From JBEKYD01 sp049509915 (GTDB lineage Bacteria > Acidobacteriota > Terriglobia > Bryobacterales > Bryobacteraceae), in contig JBEKZL010000291.1 of assembly GCA_049509915.1 (NCBI GenBank), positions 1 through 8,917 of the forward strand: a stretch of DNA of 8,917 nucleotides. The letters run 5' to 3'. Below are positions 1 to 6,079 of the stretch, piece by piece. The position numbers and the translations under genes were made by a program. The notes beneath the pieces are model-generated. The model worked only from the letters and a program-made list of their open reading frames with translations. It made no database searches and was not told the DNA's origin. The first letter of the stretch is position 1. Each line of letters begins with the position of its first letter.

Positions 1-1
1 C

Positions 2-121
2 TGCATCACCACCATGAGCGGCGCCCGCGCCGCCGCCGACGCCATCGAAGCCAGCAAACGCGACCCCATCCGCGTCTGGGCCCTGCAGGAAATTCACGAA
101 TCGCATAAAGCGCGGGCGTAA
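2..121 (+). CDS. C-terminal fragment of an unidentified protein, possibly an FAD-dependent oxidoreductase
   Basis: An open frame enters from the left edge and ends at a TAA at 119-121, giving the last 39 residues of a protein. The fragment begins CITTMSGARAAADAI and ends in a charged helix with HESHKARA. A short hydrophobic stretch followed by SGARAAADAI resembles the C-terminal helix of FAD-dependent oxidoreductases, where a Gly-Ala-rich turn contacts the flavin and leads into an amphipathic helix. No catalytic motif lies inside the window, so this is only a resemblance. The in-frame ATG at 14 is probably internal, because a 35-residue product starting there would have no upstream signals in view. 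The 76 bp to the next gene suggest a separate transcription unit. I am fairly sure it is coding and unsure of its function. Confidence 0.5.
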   Translation, partial: CITTMSGARAAADAIEASKRDPIRVWALQEIHESHKARA

Positions 122-134
122 GTTTCCCTCCGTC

Positions 135-150
135 GGCGGTTGCCCGCTTT
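135..150 (+). terminator. weak hairpin after the first gene, possible terminator
   Basis: GCGG at 136-139 pairs with CCGC at 144-147 around a four-base loop, and a G-U pair can extend the stem by one. It is followed by TTT and then a T-rich but interrupted stretch (GGTTCGTTTC). It lies 14 bases after the stop of the preceding gene. The stem is short and the T run is broken, so this is only a possible intrinsic terminator. Confidence 0.2.
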
Positions 151-183
151 GGTTCGTTTCGTCGGTCGGGACAAATCGGTGCG

Positions 184-192
184 TGGCATAAT
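184..192 (+). promoter_or_regulatory. extended -10 promoter element for the M20 peptidase gene
   Basis: The bases TGGCATAAT contain a TG dinucleotide at the extended -10 position followed by CATAAT, which matches TATAAT at five of six positions. No convincing -35 box lies 16-18 bases upstream, as is common for extended -10 promoters. The hexamer ends at 192 and the ATG begins at 198. The predicted transcription start therefore falls on or next to the start codon. There is no Shine-Dalgarno sequence before that ATG, which fits a leaderless transcript. Confidence 0.5.
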
Positions 193-197
193 GGGCC

Positions 198-1583
198 ATG
201 CTGCGTTTCTTTTCACTCGCTATAGTTCCGTTCGCCTGCTTTGCGGCGTCGAATATGCCGCCCGAGGCGGACCAGAAATTGGCCCGCGACATATTTAAGG
301 AAGTCATCGAAATCCAGTCCGGGTTTACGACGGGCGCGACGACGCCGGTGGCCGACGCGATCGCGAAACGGCTACGTGCCGCCGGCTTTGCCGACGCCGA
401 CATCTTCATCGGCGGCGCCATCCCGACCAAGGCCAACCTGGTGGTGCGTTATCGCGGCACCGGCAAACGGAGACCGCTGCTGCTGCTGGCCCACACCGAC
501 GTGGTGGAAGCCAGGCGCGAGGACTGGAGCGTCGACCCGTTCACCTTCCTTGAAAAAGACGGTTACTATTACGGCCGCGGCTCATCGGACGATAAAGCGC
601 AAGTCACGGCCTGGGTGGAGAATCTGATTCGCTACAAGCGGGATGGCTTCCAGCCGGACCGCGACCTGATCCTGGCCTTGACCGCCGACGAAGAGGGCGG
701 CGGCCCGTACAACGGAGTGGACTGGCTGATCAAGAATCATCGGGACCTGATCGATGCGGAGTTTGCGCTGAATGAAGGCGGCCGCGGCTCGATGGTGAAT
801 GGCAAGCGCCTCTCCAACGATATGCAAGCCGCCGAGAAGTGGTACCTGGACGTCCGCCTGGAAGTGCGCAACAAGGGCGGGCACAGCTCGCTGCCGGTGC
901 CCGATAACGCCATCTACCACCTGGCCGGCGCGCTGGTGCGGCTGAGCCGGTTCGCGTTTCCGTTAAAGGTGACCGACGTCACCCGCGCGTATTTTGCCGG
1001 CATGGCGAAGATCGATACCACCGGCGCGAAAGCCGATCTGCAGGAGGCATCCACGGGCAACCCGGAGGCGATGAAGCGAATCGCGGCCGCGTCTCCGGCC
1101 TGGAATTCCATGCTGCGCACCACCTGCGTGGCCACCATGCTGGAGGGCGGGCACGCCACCAACGCGCTGCCACAACTGGCCGCCGCCAACGTGAACTGCC
1201 GCGTACAGCCGGACGATTCGCTGGACTATGTGCTGGATGAGCTGAAAAAGACCGTGGCGGACGATCAGGTAAGAATATCGGTTAGTAACAAAGAGGAAAA
1301 CTCGCCGGCTTCCGCCCTGCGGCCGGACCTGATGCGGGCCGTGGCGAAAATCTCCGACAGCATGTGGCCGGGCGTAATCGTGCTGCCGACGATGAGCACC
1401 GGGGCTACCGACGGCCGCTCGCTGCGCGCCACCGGCATTCCCACCTACGGCGTGCAGGGGTTCTTCTACGAGCGCGACGACGTCCGCGCCCACGGCCGCG
1501 ACGAGCGCATCGGGGTCCGCTCTTTTTACGAAGGGCAGGAGTTTTTGTACCAGTTGGTGAAGACGCTATCGGCGGGCGAGTGA
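198..1583 (+). CDS. secreted M20-family zinc metallopeptidase/amidohydrolase
   Basis: This 461-residue protein carries the full M20 (M20/M25/M40) metal-dependent hydrolase signature, a family that cleaves terminal residues or acyl groups from peptides and amides using two metal ions, usually zinc. Visible ligands and catalytic residues are H99 and D101 in AHTDVV, D131 in GRGSSDDK, E165 and E166 in ADEEGGG, E193 in NEGG, and H432 in AHGRDER. The lid/dimerisation domain runs from about 216 to 330 and includes GGHSSLP near 227-233. The length is typical of the family. Residues 1-17 (MLRFF, then a hydrophobic core and a small-residue end) look like a Sec signal peptide; C14 has no proper lipobox, so a lipoprotein is unlikely. 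The ATG at 198 is chosen because it begins this signal peptide and sits just after an extended -10 element. Substrate specificity cannot be read from the sequence; carboxypeptidase or dipeptidase activity are the usual possibilities. Confidence 0.93.
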   Translation: MLRFFSLAIVPFACFAASNMPPEADQKLARDIFKEVIEIQSGFTTGATTPVADAIAKRLRAAGFADADIFIGGAIPTKANLVVRYRGTGKRRPLLLLAHTDVVEARREDWSVDPFTFLEKDGYYYGRGSSDDKAQVTAWVENLIRYKRDGFQPDRDLILALTADEEGGGPYNGVDWLIKNHRDLIDAEFALNEGGRGSMVNGKRLSNDMQAAEKWYLDVRLEVRNKGGHSSLPVPDNAIYHLAGALVRLSRFAFPLKVTDVTRAYFAGMAKIDTTGAKADLQEASTGNPEAMKRIAAASPAWNSMLRTTCVATMLEGGHATNALPQLAAANVNCRVQPDDSLDYVLDELKKTVADDQVRISVSNKEENSPASALRPDLMRAVAKISDSMWPGVIVLPTMSTGATDGRSLRATGIPTYGVQGFFYERDDVRAHGRDERIGVRSFYEGQEFLYQLVKTLSAGE

Positions 1584-1765
1584 GGGGAATTTTCAGCGAT
1601 CTGCTTTGGCGCCGCGTGGCCTCCGGGAACAGCGGGTGTGTCACCCAGGGGCGGATTCGCCGCCGATCGGGGGCCGCGGGCCGAGCGGCATGAGATCGCC
1701 CAAGCCCCCGCATCTGTTGCGTCCGGGGCTTAATAGGTGCACTATGTGAGGGGACGGTTTTCCGG
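1584..1765. other. intergenic region with short dyads upstream of the sigma-54-type promoter
   Basis: There is no credible gene here. Three inverted repeats are visible: GGGTG-TGT-CACCC at 1634-1646, GGCG-GATT-CGCC at 1650-1661, and CGGGGGC at 1668-1674 matching GCCCCCG at 1704-1710. None is followed by a T run, so they are poor intrinsic terminators, though the first lies 50 bp after the M20 stop codon and could still help end that transcript. The first two dyads are about 152 and 137 bp upstream of the predicted sigma-54 start site, in the range where enhancer-binding activators usually bind. A poor sigma-70-like pair (TTGCGT at 1717 and CACTAT at 1740, 17 bp apart) also occurs, but I do not give it weight. 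Confidence 0.3.
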
Positions 1766-1781
1766 TGGCACGCGGCGTGCA
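1766..1781 (+). promoter_or_regulatory. candidate sigma-54 (RpoN) -24/-12 promoter
   Basis: TGGCACG at 1766-1772, four spacer bases, then GTGCA at 1777-1781 match the sigma-54 consensus TGGCACG-N4-TTGCA/T at 11 of 12 fixed positions. The essential GG (1767-1768) and GC (1779-1780) are separated by exactly ten bases. Taking the C at 1780 as -12 puts the start of transcription near 1792, leaving a leader of about 49 bases with a good ribosome binding site. The match also forms a perfect dyad (GCACGC-G-GCGTGC, 1768-1780), which could instead be an operator. Sigma-54 promoters require an AAA+ enhancer-binding protein; none is encoded in this window. Confidence 0.6.
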
Positions 1782-1829
1782 TAGGATAAGCCCGGTTAAA
1801 GGCGTCTACCCGTCCGGATTGCCCCACCT

Positions 1830-1835
1830 GGAGGA
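1830..1835 (+). promoter_or_regulatory. ribosome binding site that fixes a GTG start
   Basis: GGAGGA lies five bases before the GTG at 1841, a strong Shine-Dalgarno match at good spacing. It decides the start codon of the BACON-repeat protein, because the GTG is immediately followed by a classic signal peptide. Confidence 0.8.
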
Positions 1836-1840
1836 TTTCA

Positions 1841-4800
1841 GTGCGTATTTCCCGTTCTCTTTCCGTGCTTGTTCTGTCTCTGATCTCGCTGGCCGGTACC
1901 ATGGCCGCGCAAACGTTGAGCGCAAGTGCCACTTCGCTCACCTTTTCGTCGGCGCTGGGTGGGGCAAGTCAGCAGCAATCTTTCAATGTGACCAGCGGCA
2001 GTGGGTCGGTTACGTATTTCATCTATCCGAACGTCTCCTGGCTGTCGGCGACGCCCAGCAGCGGGTCCACCCCTGCGACGGTCGAAGTGACGGTGAATCC
2101 GTCGGCGCTGCCCGCCGGTTACAACACCGGAAACCTGGAAATTATCAATGTGAACAACACCAGCAACACGGTGAATGTGCCGGTGACCGTGGTGGTGAGC
2201 GCGGTTGGCACGAGCCCCAGCGCCTTGAGCTTCAGCTATCAGCTCGGCAGCACGCTTCCGGCCACCCAGACGATCACCCTGAGCGGGGCTCCGACCACGT
2301 ACATCGCTTCCGCCTCCGCTAACTGGTTGACGGTGACGTCCAGCGGCAGCGTGCCGGGAGCGGTCGCGGTGTCGGTGAATTCGACGGCCGGCGCTCTAAC
2401 GGCCGGCACTTACAACGCCACCGTCACTATTACCCCGGCTACCGGAGTGGCCATTCCGGTTGCGGTCACGCTCACCGTCGCTGCCGAAGCCACCGTGACA
2501 GTGAATACCTCCTCGATCGCGTTCGACTACCAGATCGGCGGGACAAATAACCTGGTTTCGCAGACGATCACTCTGAGCGCGACAGGTTCCGCGGCGCAGT
2601 CTTATTCAATCGTTCCTTCGGTAAACAATAACCCTTCGGGGGCGGATTGGATTTTGGTGAATCCTTCCAGCGGCACCATCCCAGGCGGAGGCAGTGTCCA
2701 GGTTACGGTCAGTTTCAACACCTACGACGCCAGCGCCTTCACCAGCCCCGGCACTTACACTGGGTCGCTGGCCATCAGTACACCCACCGCCATCCTGTCC
2801 ACTACGGCGGTTCCAGTCTCGTTACTGGTTTCCAATTTGCCGTTGCTGAGCGTACCTGCCAATACCTTGACCTTTCTCTACGAAGTGACCGGCGCGACGC
2901 CCGCGGCGCAGAGCGTAACCGCGGCATCGACCAACGCGCTGCCCGGCTCCGCTACCGGTCAGATGGCGATTACGATTAGCGCCACATCGACGGGGAATTG
3001 GCTGGCGGTAACTCCGGCCAGCACCGAGACGGGTACGCCGTTTTCGGTATCGGTGAATCCCGCCGGCCTCAACGTGGGGACTTATAACGGCACAATTACG
3101 GTGACAGCCAGCGGCGCGGGGAACGCAGCGCAGACGATATCCGTCCAGCTCACGGTTTCCGACGACGCGATACCGGTGTTCACACCTTCGGCTAGCACCG
3201 GGCTCTCGTTCGTTTATGAGATCGGCAAGTCGCAGCCTTCGGCGCAAAACCTGTCGATCGCCTCCAGCACCGGCGCGCCGCTCAACTACAGCGCTACGGC
3301 TGCCTCCACGCAATGCGGCGGATCGTGGCTGAGCGTGAGCGGCAGCACCAGCGGGAGCGTCAGCGGGACGACCACCGGCAGCATCACGGCCGCCGTCGCC
3401 ACCACGGGGCTCACTGCGGGTACGTGCAACGGAGCCATTACGGTTACGGCGACCAACGCCGCCAGCGGCGCCGCGGCGCCCGGCAGCCCGTTTACGATTC
3501 CGGTGAAGCTGTATGTGAGCGCAAATCCGCTGCTCGAGACCAGCGTGCCGTCGCTGAGCTTCACCGCCCAGGTGAGCGGCTCGGCTCCCTCCGCGCAGAC
3601 GATTACGCTGTCCAGTACCGATCCCACCGCGGTCCTCGACTATGGCATGACGTTTGCCGCCACGAGCGGCGGCAACAGTTGGCTGTTTGTGGGCCCGGAT
3701 ACCGGCTCCACGGCTTCCGGCTCGAATGTGCTGACAGTGTCCGTGCTTCCGGGCCTGCTCTCGGCCGGAACCTATGCCGGCACCATTACCATTTCCGCGA
3801 CGGGAAGCGCCACCGTAGCCAACAGCCCGCTGACCATCCCGGTGACGTTCCAGGTGACGTCCGCCACGCTCGCCGCCAATCCCACTTCTCTTTCGTTCAC
3901 GCAAACCGTGGGAGCGGCGGCGCCTGCCTCGCAGAGCCTGCAGATTTCCACCAACGGCAGCGCGGTGAATTGTACGGCGGTGGCCAGCATTACCCAGTCG
4001 TCGGCGGCGACGATTCCATCGTGGCTGTCGGTGACTCCGGCCACCGGGACCACGCCCTCCACGTTAACCGTGACCGCCAACGGAGCCAACCTTCCGGCCG
4101 GCACTTACAGCGGGCAGGTGACGGTTTCGGCGGCGAATACAGCGCCTGTGAACGTGCCGGTTACCTTCACGGTGAATGCCGGCACGATTTCCGCGTCGCC
4201 CACGTCGCTTTCCTTCACCGAGGCCGCTGGAGCGGCCACGGCGGCAACCCAGACGGTAACCGTGGCCGTTACACCTGGCTCGTTGACTTACGGCGTCTCG
4301 GTAACGATGGCCAGCGGCGCCTCCGCCAACTGGCTGAGCGCGGCCATCGGCAGCAACGGAGCAGTAACCGTTTCGGCCAGCAGCGCGGCTCTGGCGGCGG
4401 GCGGATACATCGGTTCGGTCGTTATTACGGCGAGCGGCGCCACCGGCAGTCCGATCACGATTCCGGTCACGCTGACGGTGGTGCCGGCGCAGTCTCTGGC
4501 AGTCAGCCCGTCGAGCCTTACTTTCAACTATGTGCTGAACGCTTCCGCCCCGGCGGCGCAAACCGCGAACTTGACCTCCAGTGGAGGGTCGGCTCCTTTC
4601 ACCATCGCCACCAAGACGGCCGACGGCGGCACCTGGCTGCAGGTAACACCCACCAGCGGCAATACCCCGTCTACGCTTTCCGTCAGTGTTGTCACCGCCG
4701 GGCTGCCGGCCGGCACTTACTCCGGTACGGTCACGATCGCTTCCACAAGCGCCACCGAGACGGCCACGCTGATGGTGAGCATGACGGTCGCCGCGGCACC

Positions 4801-5533
4801 CACACCGACTATCGGCGGCGTGGCCAACGCGGGCAGTTACGTCACCGGCTCGGTGGCTCCCGGGGAGAATATCGTGATTTTCGGGACGGGCCTCGGGCCA
4901 GCCACGCTGGCCGGTTTACAGTTGACCTCATCCGGAACGGTGGCCACCACGGTCGCCAACACCCAGGTGACCTTCGACGGCATCGCCGCGCCCGTCGTCT
5001 ATGCCAGCGCCACGCAAACCAGCGTAATCGTGCCTTTTGAAATCGCGGGCCGCACCACCACTACGCTGCAGGTGAGCTACTACGGCGTCAAGTCCGCGGG
5101 GATTTCTTACAACGTGGCGGCCGCCGTCCCCGGCATCTATACGCAGAACTCGCAAGGAACCGGTCCAGGGTCGATTTTGAACCAGAACTACACCGTCAAT
5201 GGGCCGAGCCAACCGGCCGCGGCCGGCTCTTACGTGGCCGTTTATCTGACGGGCGCCGGCAGCACTCTGCCCGCCGGCAGCACCGGCGCGGTGATTCCCA
5301 ACAACGGTAGCGGCCTGAAGATCATTGCCCTGGCGGTGAGCGCCACCGTCGGCGGCCTGCCGGCCAAGGTGGCTTATGCCGGCTCGGCGCCGGGAGACGT
5401 GGAGGGCATCATGCAGGTCGACCTACAGATTCCGTCCGGCCTCTCCAGCGGGGCGCAGCCCGTTTTCATCACGCTCACCAGCGGCAGCAACACCTACGTG
5501 ACGCAGAGCGAGGTGACGGTCCAGGTGCAATAG
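1841..5533 (+). CDS. large secreted BACON-repeat protein with Solibacter-type C-terminal domain
   Basis: This is a 1230-residue exported protein. Residues 1-23 form a Sec signal peptide (MRISRS, then a leucine-rich core) with probable cleavage after TMAA. Residues 24-985 form nine tandem beta-sandwich repeats of about 94-120 residues. Most carry an SLSF-type opening strand, an AxxQ(T/S) strand, a W-L motif, a TPxSG turn and an (L)xAGTYxGxxT(I/V) hairpin. This pattern resembles BACON domains, Ig-like modules often proposed to bind carbohydrate or glycoprotein. Residues 987-1230 match the Solibacter C-terminal domain, with landmarks VANAGSY, FGTGLGP, FDGIAAP, VPFEIAG and YLTGAGS. The protein is rich in Ser, Thr, Ala, Gly and Val and poor in charged residues. 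I see no catalytic domain, LPXTG, PEP-CTERM or transmembrane anchor. It probably acts outside the cytoplasm in adhesion or binding. The GTG start is supported by GGAGGA, and a candidate sigma-54 promoter lies about 60 bp upstream. Confidence 0.88.
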   Translation: MRISRSLSVLVLSLISLAGTMAAQTLSASATSLTFSSALGGASQQQSFNVTSGSGSVTYFIYPNVSWLSATPSSGSTPATVEVTVNPSALPAGYNTGNLEIINVNNTSNTVNVPVTVVVSAVGTSPSALSFSYQLGSTLPATQTITLSGAPTTYIASASANWLTVTSSGSVPGAVAVSVNSTAGALTAGTYNATVTITPATGVAIPVAVTLTVAAEATVTVNTSSIAFDYQIGGTNNLVSQTITLSATGSAAQSYSIVPSVNNNPSGADWILVNPSSGTIPGGGSVQVTVSFNTYDASAFTSPGTYTGSLAISTPTAILSTTAVPVSLLVSNLPLLSVPANTLTFLYEVTGATPAAQSVTAASTNALPGSATGQMAITISATSTGNWLAVTPASTETGTPFSVSVNPAGLNVGTYNGTITVTASGAGNAAQTISVQLTVSDDAIPVFTPSASTGLSFVYEIGKSQPSAQNLSIASSTGAPLNYSATAASTQCGGSWLSVSGSTSGSVSGTTTGSITAAVATTGLTAGTCNGAITVTATNAASGAAAPGSPFTIPVKLYVSANPLLETSVPSLSFTAQVSGSAPSAQTITLSSTDPTAVLDYGMTFAATSGGNSWLFVGPDTGSTASGSNVLTVSVLPGLLSAGTYAGTITISATGSATVANSPLTIPVTFQVTSATLAANPTSLSFTQTVGAAAPASQSLQISTNGSAVNCTAVASITQSSAATIPSWLSVTPATGTTPSTLTVTANGANLPAGTYSGQVTVSAANTAPVNVPVTFTVNAGTISASPTSLSFTEAAGAATAATQTVTVAVTPGSLTYGVSVTMASGASANWLSAAIGSNGAVTVSASSAALAAGGYIGSVVITASGATGSPITIPVTLTVVPAQSLAVSPSSLTFNYVLNASAPAAQTANLTSSGGSAPFTIATKTADGGTWLQVTPTSGNTPSTLSVSVVTAGLPAGTYSGTVTIASTSATETATLMVSMTVAAAPTPTIGGVANAGSYVTGSVAPGENIVIFGTGLGPATLAGLQLTSSGTVATTVANTQVTFDGIAAPVVYASATQTSVIVPFEIAGRTTTTLQVSYYGVKSAGISYNVAAAVPGIYTQNSQGTGPGSILNQNYTVNGPSQPAAAGSYVAVYLTGAGSTLPAGSTGAVIPNNGSGLKIIALAVSATVGGLPAKVAYAGSAPGDVEGIMQVDLQIPSGLSSGAQPVFITLTSGSNTYVTQSEVTVQVQ
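1910..4795 (+). repeat. nine tandem BACON-like domain repeats (protein level)
   Basis: Approximate residue limits are R1 24-120, R2 121-214, R3 215-331, R4 332-440, R5 441-560, R6 561-673, R7 674-780, R8 781-881 and R9 882-985. The conserved Trp is at 67 (VSWLS), 162 (ANWLT), 270 (ADWIL), 387 (GNWLA), 496 (GSWLS), 614 (NSWLF), 728 (PSWLS), 831 (ANWLS) and 932 (GTWLQ). R7 and R9 look most alike, sharing TPSTL and LPAGTYSG. The 13-mer GGCCGGCACTTAC occurs at 2401, 4096 and 4708, each in the AGTY hairpin of a repeat. Overall DNA identity is low, so these are old duplications rather than a recent perfect array. Confidence 0.85.
4799..5530 (+). other. TIGR03437-like C-terminal domain (within the repeat protein)
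   Basis: This stretch encodes residues 987-1230. Its order of motifs, VANAGSY, SVAPGENIVIFGTGLGP, VTFDGIAAPVVYAS, VIVPFEIAG, GPGSILNQNYTVN, YVAVYLTGAGS, VGGLPAKVAYAGSAPG and MQVDLQIPSG, fits my recollection of the Solibacter C-terminal domain model. The first third resembles an IPT/TIG-type Ig fold. The domain sits at the extreme C-terminus of many secreted Solibacter proteins with unrelated N-terminal parts. That placement suggests a shared role in export, surface attachment or folding, but its function is unknown. It is the best taxonomic marker in the window. Confidence 0.8.
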
Positions 5534-5538
5534 GCAGC

Positions 5539-5554
5539 GGCGGCGATGGCCGCC
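5539..5554. terminator. strong hairpin in a convergent gap, candidate bidirectional terminator
   Basis: GGCGGC at 5539-5544 pairs perfectly with GCCGCC at 5549-5554 around a GATG tetraloop. An outer GGC (5533-5535) and GCC (5556-5558) can add three pairs across a small internal loop. It fills most of the 31-bp gap between the stop of the repeat protein and the stop of the minus-strand hypothetical gene. Neither side has a T run, so it is not a classical intrinsic terminator. Confidence 0.5.
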
Positions 5555-5564
5555 CGCCAAGCTC

Positions 5565-5897
5565 TTAGACCGAGGCTACTGGCCGCGGTTGATCGGATGG
5601 AGCGGCGGGCCACGTGGCCGACGGCTGCTCCTCGCCGGCAAGCAGGAGGTGGATCAGATGGGAAGCCAGCTCGCGCGAGCAGACGCAGTCGGCTTCCCGG
5701 ACGATCTCCCGCCGCGTCTTGCGCTGCCAGGCAAACTCGATCCGGACCGGCTCCAATTCCTCCGAAATCCAAATGGCGCCGTGCTGGACGAATTCGAGAG
5801 CTTCCGCGCTGCCCCGTACCGCCACGCGCATGCGCTCGCCATCCCGCGAGAGAAGGATCGCTTCGACTTCGATCCCGTTCGAGTATTGAATCGTCAT
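5565..5897 (-). CDS. conserved-looking hypothetical protein, 110 residues
   Basis: I do not recognise a named family. The protein starts MTIQYSNGIEVEAILLSRDG. It has a beta-rich N-terminal half (about 1-60, including RMRVAVRGSAEALEF, GAIWIS and VRIEFAWQ), then a basic and helical segment (TRREIVREADCVCSRELASHLIHLLLAGEE), and a Pro-rich, probably disordered tail. C71 and C73 form a CxC pair. There is no signal peptide or membrane segment, so it is likely cytoplasmic. The frame opens further upstream to an ATG at 5948, but the ATG at 5897 is preferred: GGGAGG lies 11 bases before it and the sequence becomes well structured there. The gene is divergent from priA and convergent with the repeat protein. 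The opposite-strand frame running through here is an upstream extension of the priA frame and lacks any priA similarity. Confidence 0.7.
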   Translation of the reverse strand: MTIQYSNGIEVEAILLSRDGERMRVAVRGSAEALEFVQHGAIWISEELEPVRIEFAWQRKTRREIVREADCVCSRELASHLIHLLLAGEEQPSATWPAAPSDQPRPVASV

Positions 5898-5908
5898 ATT
5901 TTTCGTTT

Positions 5909-5914
5909 CCTCCC
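5909..5914 (-). promoter_or_regulatory. ribosome binding site for the 110-residue hypothetical gene
   Basis: Read on the minus strand, GGGAGG is followed by the A-rich spacer AAACGAAAAAT and then ATG. The 11-base spacing is slightly long but workable. It favours the start at 5897 over the longer in-frame ATG at 5948. Confidence 0.6.
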
Positions 5915-6064
5915 TTACAATTCCATGCTGAACCCACTTTGTGCGCAAAACCAGTTCCGGGCGTACTTGTTGAGGGGCAACCTGGTCTCATAACCCTGGA
6001 TATCAGGTGGAAGGCTTTTCACCGAGTTTCCGACGCCGCCCGGCGCCGCCCGGGCCCGTTCCGC
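5915..6064. other. divergent intergenic region with a small hairpin
   Basis: This separates the minus-strand hypothetical gene from priA and should hold the promoters for both. The clearest structure is a seven-pair stem, GGTGGAA (6006-6012) with TTTCACC (6017-6023), containing one G-U pair and a four-base loop. A smaller CCTG-GATAT-CAGG element (5995-6007) overlaps it. On the minus strand TTGCGC and TGGAAT with a 17-base spacer are a weak sigma-70-like pair for the hypothetical gene. I see no RNA gene or riboswitch here. Confidence 0.3.
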
Positions 6065-6070
6065 TATGCT
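6065..6070 (+). promoter_or_regulatory. possible -10 element for priA
   Basis: TATGCT matches TATAAT at four of six positions, including the key T1, A2 and T6. Nine bases separate it from the ATG at 6080, so the transcript would be leaderless or have a leader of a few bases. There is no clear -35 box in the GC-rich upstream sequence. A weak GGGA at 6071-6074 could act as a ribosome binding site instead. Confidence 0.3.
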
Positions 6071-6079
6071 GGGATTTCG

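Noticed and set aside
1717..1745. A sigma-70-like pair TTGCGT and CACTAT with 17-base spacing
   Set aside because: Each hexamer matches only three of six consensus bases, and the sigma-54 site nearby is far stronger.
1405..1941. A 178-codon minus-strand frame spanning the end of the M20 gene and the intergenic region
   Set aside because: Its translation is Arg/Pro-rich and low in complexity, and it overlaps the M20 C-terminus and the promoter region.
3313..5040. A 575-codon open frame on the plus strand inside the repeat gene, and a 360-codon frame on the minus strand at 2822-3904
   Set aside because: Both translate to Arg/His/Gln/Gly-rich sequence without motifs. They are expected by-products of a long GC-rich gene made of Ser, Thr, Ala and Gly codons.
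1841..5533. Possible phage tail or cell-wall hydrolase role for the repeat protein
   Set aside because: There are no phage genes nearby and no catalytic domain, and the signal peptide and Solibacter-type C-terminus fit an exported host protein.
5966..6010. CTCATAA at 5986-5992 looks like a tRNA-Met anticodon loop
   Set aside because: Only three of five anticodon-stem pairs form, and there is no T arm, D arm or acceptor stem at the right distances.
5546..6079. A 178-codon upstream extension of the priA frame
   Set aside because: The extension is Arg/Pro-rich, crosses the minus-strand hypothetical gene and has no PriA similarity. PriA similarity starts right after the ATG at 6080.
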